A stretch of DNA of 64,000 bases from Aliagarivorans marinus DSM 23064. GTDB lineage: Bacteria > Pseudomonadota > Gammaproteobacteria > Enterobacterales > Celerinatantimonadaceae. The translations under genes and the position numbers were made by a program. Within the stretch, counting starts at the first letter, position 1, and each line of letters begins with the position of its first letter. The notes beneath the pieces were generated by a model that made no database searches, had not been told where the DNA came from, and saw nothing but the letters and a program-made list of their open reading frames with translations. The stretch spans positions 40,351 to 104,350 of the forward strand of contig NZ_AUBY01000014.1 in NCBI RefSeq assembly GCF_000429485.1. The letters are read 5' to 3'. Below are positions 17,436 through 25,050 of the stretch, in pieces.

Positions 17436-18719
17436 ATGAAATTGAAAGCACTATCAATTGCCTGCTCAGCTGCACTCGTTGCAGGTACATTCGCGCCTTC
17501 TGCAATGGCCTTAGAAGGTTTTGAATTCCACGGCTACTTCCGCTCAGGTACTTTATTCAGCGTTGAAAATGACCTTAACCAAGCTGCATTCCCGGGTTCT
17601 AAAGAAACCTTGGGTCGCTTGGGCCTTGAATCTGATGACTTCTACGAGCTAGCTTTCAACAAAGGCTGGGAACTGGAAGATGGCAAGAAAATCACCATCA
17701 AAACCCGCCTAGGTGAAAACAACGTATTTGGTCAGCAAGAGCACCTCGATGCTATGTTGGGCTACTCGATCGATGCTAAACCAACCGGTCTGATTGAAGC
17801 TTACGTTGAGTTTGAAGGCCTGACGTCTTCTGGCGTTATGTGGGGTGGTCAGCGTTTCTATGGTCGTGATAACTACAACTTCCTAACTGACTTTTTCTAT
17901 ACTGACTGGTCTGGTACTGGTTTAGGTGTGCAGAAAGTTGAGATGGGCTCGGGCCAGTGGGATTTTGCTTATCTAGCGTCAAACCGTTCTAACAACGGTT
18001 GGTATGGCACTTCAACCAACGCGCCAATGCACATGCTACATACTCGCGGACAGTTCGGTAAGTTCCGCATTGATGTGGTAGGTAAGTACATGGCAGAAAA
18101 CTTTGTTGATGGCGATGACTCTGGCAACGAATATGCAACTTCTGGTTTTGAAACAGCCCTTAGCTACGCGCCTTCAGGCTTCTTCGGTATCAGCGATAGC
18201 GGCTTCTCAAACGTGATGCTGCAAGCCGGTAAAGGCTTGGGTGGCGGTACCATGCTGGGCCGTGGATTCTCTAACTACAACGTGTTCGCGCCAGGCGGTT
18301 CAGGCTCACAAGCCACCATGGCTGCCGTTGATGATGGCACTACTTCGTTCCGTTTGAACGCTTGGGGTGGCTGGTTCGGTGATGGCTTCCTGGTATTGCC
18401 TTGGGCTCAGTACGAGTACAGCAGCTTTGACGGCTTGAACGGTGATGACAGCAACTACTTCTGGTCTGTTGGTGCGCGTCCGGTGTTTACCTTGCCATCT
18501 ATCGAGGGCTTCGCGATTGCCACTGAGTTGAGTTATGCAGATGCGAAGGGTGATGACAACGACAACTTCAAGCTGACGTTTGCGCCAACTTGGTCGCTGG
18601 CTACTGGTACTGGACCGGCACCTGAGATCCGTGTGATGGCGAGCTATCTTGATAAGTCAGGCACCAATGCTGGTGATGACGACATCTTGTTCGGTATTCA
18701 GGCAGACATGTGGTGGTAG
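17436..18719 (+). CDS. LamB-type carbohydrate porin, copy 1
   Basis: A 427-residue outer-membrane protein with a signal peptide cut after PSAMA (residue 25). The mature start LEGFEFHGYFRSGT, the internal MWGGQRFYGRDNYNFLTDFFYTDWSG region, the FWSVGARPVFTLP strand and the aromatic C-terminal ADMWW are the landmarks of the maltoporin (LamB) family of 18-strand trimeric sugar channels. It should pass maltodextrins or other oligosaccharides. It is the first of three tandem paralogues in the same direction, each with its own CCGG operator promoter and terminator. Copies differ mostly in loops, notably after LASNRSNN and before YFWSVG. Its actual sugar is not known. Confidence 0.88.
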   Translation: MKLKALSIACSAALVAGTFAPSAMALEGFEFHGYFRSGTLFSVENDLNQAAFPGSKETLGRLGLESDDFYELAFNKGWELEDGKKITIKTRLGENNVFGQQEHLDAMLGYSIDAKPTGLIEAYVEFEGLTSSGVMWGGQRFYGRDNYNFLTDFFYTDWSGTGLGVQKVEMGSGQWDFAYLASNRSNNGWYGTSTNAPMHMLHTRGQFGKFRIDVVGKYMAENFVDGDDSGNEYATSGFETALSYAPSGFFGISDSGFSNVMLQAGKGLGGGTMLGRGFSNYNVFAPGGSGSQATMAAVDDGTTSFRLNAWGGWFGDGFLVLPWAQYEYSSFDGLNGDDSNYFWSVGARPVFTLPSIEGFAIATELSYADAKGDDNDNFKLTFAPTWSLATGTGPAPEIRVMASYLDKSGTNAGDDDILFGIQADMWW

Positions 18720-18801
18720 GCTAAGCCGCTACTTGCACAAAGGTATGCATCTTAGGGTGGAGCGAACTATTTAGTTTCACCTGCGGCAAGCAAAACAGTA
18801 A

Positions 18802-18827
18802 AAGCACCTCTATTGAGGTGCTTTTTT
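18802..18827 (+). terminator. Terminator of porin 1
   Basis: Stem AGCACCTC/GAGGTGCT with a short TATT loop, followed by six T residues, 82 bases after the stop codon. Confidence 0.9.
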
Positions 18828-18882
18828 GTGCGGATAGGAAGAGCAAGCAAAGATTATCGTGGTTATTTTTGAGTTGGCAATA

Positions 18883-18896
18883 TGTAACCGGTTACT
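18883..18896. promoter_or_regulatory. Upstream CCGG palindrome of the porin 2 promoter
   Basis: TGTAACCGGTTACT contains the perfect 12-base palindrome GTAACCGGTTAC. It is 174 bases upstream of the -10 box of porin 2. Its flanks differ from the TGAAAC form of the other sites and are closer to a GntR-type site, so it may belong to the same or another LacI-family regulator. Confidence 0.5.
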
Positions 18897-19036
18897 TGAG
18901 GGTGGCGGGTGATATGAGTCATTTAAATGTGATTATTATAAACTGCACATAAAATTATAATAAAAGTTCAACAGCCATGGCGTAAAAGTGTGACTTCTGT
19001 TTCATTGCGGCTGAAGAATTTTGAGCGGCCTCACAA

Positions 19037-19062
19037 TGATACCGGTTTCAGATCCCTATAAT
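19037..19062 (+). promoter_or_regulatory. Porin 2 core promoter with CCGG operator
   Basis: Operator TGATACCGGTTTCA (19037-19050) ends 6 bases before the -10 box TATAAT (19057-19062), the same geometry as porin 1. The leader that follows repeats the porin 1 leader (CCTATAAGGATATAATTAG) before the ribosome site GGGAG. The rest of the 425-base space (18720-19144) holds only the porin 1 terminator, the upstream palindrome and AT-rich sequence. Confidence 0.7.
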
Positions 19063-19144
19063 CGCGAATGTCCCCAATCCAAGGATGAGAAGTATTGGAC
19101 GCAACATGGGGACCTATAAGGATATAATTAGGGAGCTAAAAATA

Positions 19145-20491
19145 ATGAAACTGAAAGCACTTTCGATTGCGTGCTCAGCGGCCTTTGCTGCTTGCGCAAT
19201 TTCACCTTCTGCAATGGCCTTAGATGGCTTCGAATTCCACGGTTACTTCCGTACAGGTACTCTATTCAGTGTAGAAAATGATCTTAACCAAGCCGCTTTC
19301 CCTGGCTCGAAAGAGAACATGGGTCGCCTTGGTCTGGAGTCAGATGATTTCTATGAACTGGCCTTCAACAAAGGTTGGGAGCTGGAAGACGGTAAGAAGA
19401 TCACCATTAAAACTCGCCTGGGTGAGAACAACGTTTTCGGTGATAACGAGCACAACTACGCTATGCAAGGTTACTCCATCGATGCGAAACCTGCTGGTTT
19501 GCTGGAAGCGTACGTAGAGTTTGAAGGCCTCACTTCTACTGGTGTTATGTGGGGCGGTCAGCGTTACTACGGTCGTGACAACTACAACTTCTTGACTGAT
19601 TTCTTCTACACTGACTGGTCCGGTACTGGTTTGGGTGTGCAACGCATCGAAGCGGGCGGTGGTCACTGGGACTTCGCTTACTTAGCATCCAACCACTCGA
19701 ACAACCCAAGTACCCCAAGCTGGAATGGTGGCGAGGACTTCAATATCTTCGGCTTGGAGTGGAATGCTCCACTGCATATGGCACATGTTCGTGCTGAATA
19801 TGGTGCATGGCGTATCGACTTGGTCGGTAAGTACATGTCTGATAACGAGCTATATGATGGAGACTGGGATTACGTTGAAGGCACTAACTTTGCCACTTCT
19901 GGTTTTGAAACAGCCATCACTTACACGCCAAAAGGCTTCTTCGGTATCAGTGATTCGGGCTTCTCTAATGTACGCTTCCAAGCTGGCCAAGGCCTAGGTG
20001 GTGGTACCATGCTGGGACGTTCGTTCACCAACTACAACCTGTTCTCTCCGGGTGGCGCGGGCGGCTTTGGCGGTGGTCAGGGTGCGATGTCTCTTGTTGA
20101 CAGCAGCACTTACTCCTACCGCGTAAACGCAATGGGTGGTTGGTTCGGCAGTAACATGGTTGTACTTCCATGGTTGCAGTACGAGTACCAAGACTTTGGT
20201 GATGACTCAGCGTTCTTGCCGGGTGAGAGCACTTACTTCTGGTCTGTTGGTGTTCGCCCTGTGTTCACCTTGCCATCTATCGAAGGCTTTGCTGTTGCAA
20301 CAGAGCTGAGCTACTTCGATGCTAAAGGTTCTGACCGAGATGATTTCAAACTTACCATCGCACCGACTTGGTCGCTGGCGACTGGTACCGGCCCTGCACC
20401 TGAAATTCGCGTGATGGCCACCTACCTGGATAGTGCAGACGGTGGTGACGGTGATGTGTTCCTAGGTGTTCAAGCCGACATGTGGTGGTAA
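19145..20491 (+). CDS. LamB-type carbohydrate porin, copy 2
   Basis: A 448-residue paralogue of the flanking porins, with signal peptide cut after PSAMA (residue 25), mature start LDGFEFHGYFRTGT and C-terminal ADMWW. It has an extra segment after ASNHSNN (NPSTPSWNGGEDFNIFG) compared with copies 1 and 3, and a longer loop before the TYFWSVG strand; these are probably surface or constriction loops and may set a different sugar preference. I chose the ATG at 19145 with TAGGGAGCT before it; the reading frame extends 20 codons upstream but that part is the conserved leader. It has its own promoter and terminator. Confidence 0.88.
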   Translation: MKLKALSIACSAAFAACAISPSAMALDGFEFHGYFRTGTLFSVENDLNQAAFPGSKENMGRLGLESDDFYELAFNKGWELEDGKKITIKTRLGENNVFGDNEHNYAMQGYSIDAKPAGLLEAYVEFEGLTSTGVMWGGQRYYGRDNYNFLTDFFYTDWSGTGLGVQRIEAGGGHWDFAYLASNHSNNPSTPSWNGGEDFNIFGLEWNAPLHMAHVRAEYGAWRIDLVGKYMSDNELYDGDWDYVEGTNFATSGFETAITYTPKGFFGISDSGFSNVRFQAGQGLGGGTMLGRSFTNYNLFSPGGAGGFGGGQGAMSLVDSSTYSYRVNAMGGWFGSNMVVLPWLQYEYQDFGDDSAFLPGESTYFWSVGVRPVFTLPSIEGFAVATELSYFDAKGSDRDDFKLTIAPTWSLATGTGPAPEIRVMATYLDSADGGDGDVFLGVQADMWW

Positions 20492-20556
20492 CCACCAACA
20501 CGCGGAAAGCGGGCAAGTTTATCTTGCTTAGCTGAAAGCTCGATTGGTTTTTTGAA

Positions 20557-20584
20557 AGCACAACCTTTGGGTTGTGCTTTTTTG
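20557..20584 (+). terminator. Terminator of porin 2
   Basis: Stem AGCACAACC/GGTTGTGCT with a TTT-type loop, followed by six T residues, 66 bases after the stop codon. Confidence 0.9.
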
Positions 20585-20702
20585 ATCTCTGCGTTTGGCG
20601 CTCCAGTGTTTAGCTCTGCTGTTAACTTCAGATTAGTTCGTTGAAACTGATAAATAGTTTATTTTTCTGTTGGTTATATAAACTGTATAAGTTTGTTTTT
20701 AC

Positions 20703-20715
20703 GATATTTAATATC
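20703..20715. promoter_or_regulatory. GATATT-T-AATATC palindrome before porin 3
   Basis: A perfect AT-rich palindrome with one central base, about 110 bases upstream of the porin 3 -10 box. It may be a protein site or chance in AT-rich DNA; porins 1 and 2 have no equivalent that I see. Confidence 0.25.
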
Positions 20716-20762
20716 GCTTTTCTTAGCTTTGGCAATGTATTGATAGTGTGATCAAGGCACGC

Positions 20763-20821
20763 TGAAACCGGTATCAACTGTGATTGCTTTCAAGTTATTT
20801 CTGAAACCGGATTCATATAAT
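20763..20821 (+). promoter_or_regulatory. Porin 3 promoter with paired CCGG operators
   Basis: Operator A is TGAAACCGGTATCA (20763-20776), identical to operator A of porin 1. Operator B is TGAAACCGGATTCA (20802-20815) and directly abuts the -10 box TATAAT (20816-20821). Centre-to-centre distance is 39 bases. A TGTGATC sequence just upstream (about 20747) could be half a CRP site. The leader again ends in ATATAATTAAGGAGTTAAAA before the start codon. Confidence 0.7.
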
Positions 20822-20902
20822 CCTTTTCACCAACCATTTAGTAGTGGTTTGCACGGATGCTTAAGGAATTTTCAGGGAAATATAATTAAGGAGTTAAAAA
20901 TA

Positions 20903-22222
20903 ATGAAACTGAAAGCGTTATCCCTTGCATGCGCCACCGCTATGGCCACCGGTGCATTCACGAATGTTGCAGCCGCTGAAGAAAGCTTTGGCTTCCACGG
21001 TTACTTCCGCTCTGGCACCCTGTTCAGCGTTGAAAACGACTTAAACCAAGCGCCCTTTCCTGGCTCAAAAGAAAACATGGGTCGCCTGGGTCTGGAGTCT
21101 GATGACTTCTTCGAGCTGGCTTTTGATAAAGGCTGGGCTCTGGAAGATGGCAAAACCATTACCATCAAAACCCGCTTAGGTGCTAACAACGTATTTGGTG
21201 ACCAAGAGCATACTTGGGCCATGCAAGGTTACACCGTTGATGCTAAACCAACTGGCCTGATTGAAGCCTTTGTTGAGTTTGAAGGTATCACCTCTACCGG
21301 CAAAATGTGGGGCGGTCAGCGCTACTACGGTCGTGATAACTACAACTTCCTAACCGATTTCTTCTACACCGATTGGTCCGGCACTGGCTTGGGTGTTCAG
21401 CAAGTTGAGCTTGGCGGCGGTAAGTGGGATTTCGCTTACTTAGCATCAAACCGCTCAAACAATGGTTGGTGGGGCACTGAGACCAATGCACCTTTGCACA
21501 TGGCACACATGCGTGCAGAGTACGGTGCGTGGCGTCTGGACTTTGCCGGTAAGTACATGTCAGACAACTACATCGACTTGGATGGCGACGGCGATCTGAG
21601 CCGAGAGTACGCAACTTCAGGTATTGAAACCGCGATTACCTTCACCCCAAGTGGTTTCTTTGGTATCAGCGATTCTGGCTTCTCCAACGTACGTGTTCAA
21701 GCCGGTAAGGGCTTGGGGGCTGGCACCATGCTGGGCCGTTCATTTACTAACTACAACGTATTTTCTCCGGGTGGTGCTGATTGGGCTGGTCAAGCTGCCA
21801 TGTCTGGTGTAGATAGCAGCGACACCTCGCTGCGCCTAAATGCGATGGGTGGGTGGTTTGGCGACGGTATCTTGCTATTCCCTTGGATTCAGTATGAGTA
21901 CAACGATCGTGATGCAAACTCTTACTTTGTAGAGCACCATGACTTCGATAAGAAAGACTACTTCTGGTCTGTCGGTGTGCGCCCAGTGTTCACCCTGCCA
22001 TCGGTTGAGGGCTTCGCCATTGCGACCGAGATGAGCTACATGGACGGTAAAGGCGATGACCGTGACAACTTTAAGTTCACGGTTGCGCCGACCTGGTCAC
22101 TGGCTACCGGTACCGGTCCAGCTCCTGAAATCCGCGTAATGGCGACCTACCTGGATCGTTCTGGCACCAATGATATGAAGAGCGATGTGCTGGTTGGCGT
22201 TCAAGCTGACATGTGGTGGTAA
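20903..22222 (+). CDS. LamB-type carbohydrate porin, copy 3
   Basis: A 439-residue paralogue of the two preceding porins. The signal peptide is cut after NVAAA (residue 25), the mature start is EESFGFHGYFRSGT and the end is ADMWW. The core strands are nearly the same as in copies 1 and 2, while the loop before YFWSVG (SYFVEHHDFDKK) is longer and charged. The ATG at 20903 has AAGGAG before it; the frame extends 41 codons upstream across the promoter and is not used. Three copies with separate promoters suggest different affinities or specificities under one regulator. Confidence 0.88.
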   Translation: MKLKALSLACATAMATGAFTNVAAAEESFGFHGYFRSGTLFSVENDLNQAPFPGSKENMGRLGLESDDFFELAFDKGWALEDGKTITIKTRLGANNVFGDQEHTWAMQGYTVDAKPTGLIEAFVEFEGITSTGKMWGGQRYYGRDNYNFLTDFFYTDWSGTGLGVQQVELGGGKWDFAYLASNRSNNGWWGTETNAPLHMAHMRAEYGAWRLDFAGKYMSDNYIDLDGDGDLSREYATSGIETAITFTPSGFFGISDSGFSNVRVQAGKGLGAGTMLGRSFTNYNVFSPGGADWAGQAAMSGVDSSDTSLRLNAMGGWFGDGILLFPWIQYEYNDRDANSYFVEHHDFDKKDYFWSVGVRPVFTLPSVEGFAIATEMSYMDGKGDDRDNFKFTVAPTWSLATGTGPAPEIRVMATYLDRSGTNDMKSDVLVGVQADMWW

Positions 22223-22259
22223 GCGCTTAGCCTGATAAGTCAGACTAAATGCAATAGAT

Positions 22260-22286
22260 AAAGAGCGTCCTGTGACGCTCTTTTTA
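22260..22286 (+). terminator. Terminator of porin 3
   Basis: Stem AAGAGCGTC/GACGCTCTT with a CTGT loop, running into five T residues and further T-rich sequence, 38 bases after the stop codon. Confidence 0.9.
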
Positions 22287-22341
22287 CTTTTTGAACTTTT
22301 CCCTTGAATTAGTGCGCGTGAGCGTACTTAATAACAGCCTG

Positions 22342-22355
22342 TGGAACCGGTTTCT
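22342..22355 (+). promoter_or_regulatory. CCGG operator upstream of the MalM-like gene
   Basis: TGGAACCGGTTTCT matches the porin operators in the core GAACCGGTTTC. It lies 45 bases before the MalM-like start codon, so the gene is likely in the same regulon although it is separated from porin 3 by a terminator. Confidence 0.6.
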
Positions 22356-22399
22356 TGGCCAGCTTTAATATTACGCAGCGGGTGCAATAAGGAGTATGT

Positions 22400-23422
22400 G
22401 TGAGAGTTTTAAGTAGTGTTTGCTTATTGAGTGTTGCTTTACTGGCAGGCTGTAGCTCTGCGAGCAAGACCATGGATGTTTTCAGTAAGGATGCCCAGCG
22501 AGCGCAGCCGTCTAGCCCTGAGGTGGCATATGCCCAACTGGATTCTGCTCCGCTATGTTGCAGAGATTTGAGAGAGTTGGACTATCAACTGATCACTGAG
22601 GCGGGTTCGGTGAAAGTGACCATGGGCCCTAATATGCAAGCCTTTCGTTTTGCTACCGGCAAGAGCTTTGTAAAAGGCTTTGAGTTGCCGGAGTTTGCCA
22701 AAGATAAGATGAAAGTGTCGGTCGAAAGTCCGGTTCTAGAGATGGTGTTTATGCCGAACGTATTGTTGCTGGATGAGAACTACCAGCCTGTGCGTGTCTA
22801 TGGCAATGATGAGCTTCGCTTTAGCAAGCGCGGTGTTGCATCTGCCAACCGATACACCTTAGATATCAGGATTGATGTGGACCGAGAGCAAGCCTTGGAG
22901 GCCCGTTACTTGGTGCTGTTTACTACCGATGAGCAAATGCAATCGGCGACCAAGCTAGATAAGAAACTCGATACCGAGTCTGCAGAACGTCTGGGCAGTG
23001 AGATGCAGATGATTAAGGCCATGCGTGGCGAGTATGCCGCTCACGTGCCTGCAGGTTTAGTGAAGTTTAACTTCCAATATGAGCCATCAGATAAGCAGAG
23101 TGCCACTAAGGCGCGTCAGGTTCTGGCTGAGACAAGCACTGAGCAAAATAAAGCGGCCAGTGTGTTAGTGGCCACTGAGGCGGCGACTGTTACCCCCGCG
23201 CCTCAGACTGTGGTTGTGGACAATAAACAGCCCGTTTCACAAAACGTGTCTCGTACCGGGCGGACCATCCAACCGGAAACTGAAGCGATGTTTATCAGCC
23301 TGATTGAGCAAGCGGTTGCCAACGATGACCTGGATACCGCCCTGCAGTTCGTTGAAGAGGCGGAGCGTTTGGGCTCAACCAAGGTGCGTGGTGCATTTAT
23401 CGACGCGTTTAAAAGTCGGTAA
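22400..23422 (+). CDS. MalM-like periplasmic lipoprotein
   Basis: A 340-residue lipoprotein with lipobox LLAGCSS (Cys at about 18). The middle part (APLCCRDLRELDYQLI, then AFRFATGKSFVKGFELPE and a strand-rich domain to about residue 165) fits the MalM family, whose E. coli member is the periplasmic product of the maltose operon with unknown exact role. The C-terminal 120 residues are a low-complexity linker plus a short helical segment (EAMFISLIEQAVANDDLDTALQFVEEAERLG) not found in the short E. coli protein. It follows three LamB-type porins, as malM follows lamB in enterobacteria. The start is GTG, with AAGGAG six bases upstream. Confidence 0.8.
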   Translation: MRVLSSVCLLSVALLAGCSSASKTMDVFSKDAQRAQPSSPEVAYAQLDSAPLCCRDLRELDYQLITEAGSVKVTMGPNMQAFRFATGKSFVKGFELPEFAKDKMKVSVESPVLEMVFMPNVLLLDENYQPVRVYGNDELRFSKRGVASANRYTLDIRIDVDREQALEARYLVLFTTDEQMQSATKLDKKLDTESAERLGSEMQMIKAMRGEYAAHVPAGLVKFNFQYEPSDKQSATKARQVLAETSTEQNKAASVLVATEAATVTPAPQTVVVDNKQPVSQNVSRTGRTIQPETEAMFISLIEQAVANDDLDTALQFVEEAERLGSTKVRGAFIDAFKSR

Positions 23423-23440
23423 TTGAGCAATCGACAACTG

Positions 23441-23467
23441 AAAACGGGGGCTGATGCCCCCGTTTTG
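23441..23467. terminator. Bidirectional terminator between the MalM-like and ROK genes
   Basis: Perfect stem AAAACGGGGGC/GCCCCCGTTTT with a short TGAT-type loop and A/T tracts on both sides, in a 62-base convergent space, so it can serve both genes. Confidence 0.88.
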
Positions 23468-23484
23468 CTATACACAATTAACGA

Positions 23485-24675
23485 CTAATCACTCATCTTC
23501 TGCAGCATGGCGATAATGCCTTTACCGGTCAGATCTTCATTCCAGTGATGGGTCTCTACGCAGTCGGTGTCGCGCAGATAAGGCAGCAGGCTCTCTTGCA
23601 GTGCCTCTTGGATCGGGTCTTGGGAGAGTGGTGCTGCTCGCACACCCGGCCCGGAGATGACTATTTTCTCTGGGTTATATAAGGCCATCAAATTCGATAG
23701 CCCCAGACCCAGCATGCGCCCAGCCTGCTGGTAGATATGCAGGATATTCTCATTGCCCAACGAGGCCTGTTTTTGAATGTACTGCATCTGCTCTTCGCTG
23801 GGGTGCATTGGATCGCCGGGCGGCAAGGTGACAAAAGCGGATGCGTCGCGCAGCAAGGCATAATCACCTAGATAGGCTTCCAAACAACCGCGTGCGCCAC
23901 AGCGACACAGCGGGCCATCAAGGCTTACCTTGGTATGACCAAACTCGGCGATTGCGCCGCGACTGCCCAAGTAGAGCTGGCCATTTTGAATCAGCCCCAT
24001 GCCGACCCCGTAGCCGAGCTGGATGGCGATAAGATCCTTGGTGTCGCGATAGCGAGGCTGAGTGTGTAGCGCCAGTGCCAGACAGTCGGCATCGTTGGCG
24101 ATTAATGCTGGTAGGTTAAAGCGCTGACTTAAAGCCTCGGCCAACCCCGGCTGAGCTTGGCGAAACGCTGGGCTCCACAGGATACCGCCGTGTTGCTGGT
24201 CGACCACGCCCTGTACCGCCAAGCCAATCCCTTTTAGCTCTGCCATCTGTAGGTGGTGCTTATCGATAAACCGTTGCACTTCACCGCTAAGCTCATGCAC
24301 CAACTGCTGAGGACTGAGTGCGCTGGTGTTGAGCTGCACGGAGAACTGCTTGGTGACCTCACCGGCGTAGTTGCCCAGCATCAAGCGGATCTCATTAATC
24401 GAGATCTTAATGCCGATGTAGTGCGCTGAGTCTGCAACCAATGACAGTGCGACTCGCGGGCGGCCTCGGCCGCTTGGTTCTTCGCTACTACTTAGCTCCT
24501 GAAGATGGCCTTGGGCGACCAGTTCGGAGGTGATCGCGGTGACAGTGGCCGGACTGAGGGAGGTAATGGCGCCGAGTTCGACTCGGGCTAGCGGACCTTG
24601 GTGGCGCAGTGTTTCGACCAACAGGCGGCGGTTTTCACGACGGATTTGCTCAGTATCGGTTTTAGGGCTGACCAA
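23485..24675 (-). CDS. ROK-family transcriptional regulator
   Basis: A 396-residue regulator of the NagC/Mlc/XylR(ROK) type. Residues about 10-70 are a winged helix-turn-helix (RRENRRLLVETLRHQGPLARVELGAITSLSPATVTAITSELV). Residues about 85-390 are the ROK sugar-kinase-like fold, with the zinc motif CRCGARGCLEAYLG (about 257-270) and the GHTKVSLDG His. Such proteins repress sugar genes and release DNA on sugar binding. The best start I can see is TTG at 24675, with GAGG ten bases upstream; no nearby ATG or GTG is in frame. It is downstream of, and in the same direction as, a GH43 gene, so it may control that enzyme with a xylo- or arabino-oligosaccharide signal. ROK sites differ from the CCGG operators, so it is probably not their regulator. 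Confidence 0.85.
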   Translation of the reverse strand: MVSPKTDTEQIRRENRRLLVETLRHQGPLARVELGAITSLSPATVTAITSELVAQGHLQELSSSEEPSGRGRPRVALSLVADSAHYIGIKISINEIRLMLGNYAGEVTKQFSVQLNTSALSPQQLVHELSGEVQRFIDKHHLQMAELKGIGLAVQGVVDQQHGGILWSPAFRQAQPGLAEALSQRFNLPALIANDADCLALALHTQPRYRDTKDLIAIQLGYGVGMGLIQNGQLYLGSRGAIAEFGHTKVSLDGPLCRCGARGCLEAYLGDYALLRDASAFVTLPPGDPMHPSEEQMQYIQKQASLGNENILHIYQQAGRMLGLGLSNLMALYNPEKIVISGPGVRAAPLSQDPIQEALQESLLPYLRDTDCVETHHWNEDLTGKGIIAMLQKMSD

Positions 24676-25050
24676 TTGTTAGTTACCTCAATAATTTGAC
24701 TGCTTAATTAAGAATATAACGTCCACGGTAAGACCTTTGTTAGTTTGGTCACGTCATTACGAAAAATGCTGGTTGGATCGCTTTTGTAGCGGGGCTCTAT
24801 CCGTGGCTATGTATGAAATATTATCCCTTGCAGACTGGTTTAATATGCGTAAATTTTGTACCAGCGGGCCAGCAATCTAACATAGACTCTTGCTGCAAAT
24901 AAACATACTGGTGAATTACTCTGTAAGCACCCTCAATGCGCAATTCTTGGGAGCTTCATTTGAGTTCATGCCAATACTGCGCTGTATTGGCATAGTTACG
25001 TCACCGTTGGCAGTTGTTGGCGCTTAAAAGCCATCGTTACGTGGCAAATA
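24676..25050 (-). promoter_or_regulatory. Space between GH43 and ROK genes
   Basis: 375 bases without a credible gene. It holds an 8-base-stem inverted repeat GCCAATAC-N6-GTATTGGC at 24970-24991, 60 bases after the GH43 stop codon, without a T tract; it may be a weak terminator, RNA-stabilising hairpin or operator. The part next to the ROK start is AT-rich and should contain that gene's promoter. Confidence 0.4.

Noticed and set aside
20780..20902. N-terminal extension of porin 3 (and of porin 2 at 19085-19144)
   Set aside because: The extended frames cross the promoter and conserved leader, and the internal ATGs have good ribosome sites and signal peptides like porin 1.
23485..24675. The ROK regulator as the binder of the CCGG operators
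   Set aside because: ROK proteins of the NagC/Mlc type use AT-rich TTATTT/AAATAA-type sites, not central CCGG palindromes.
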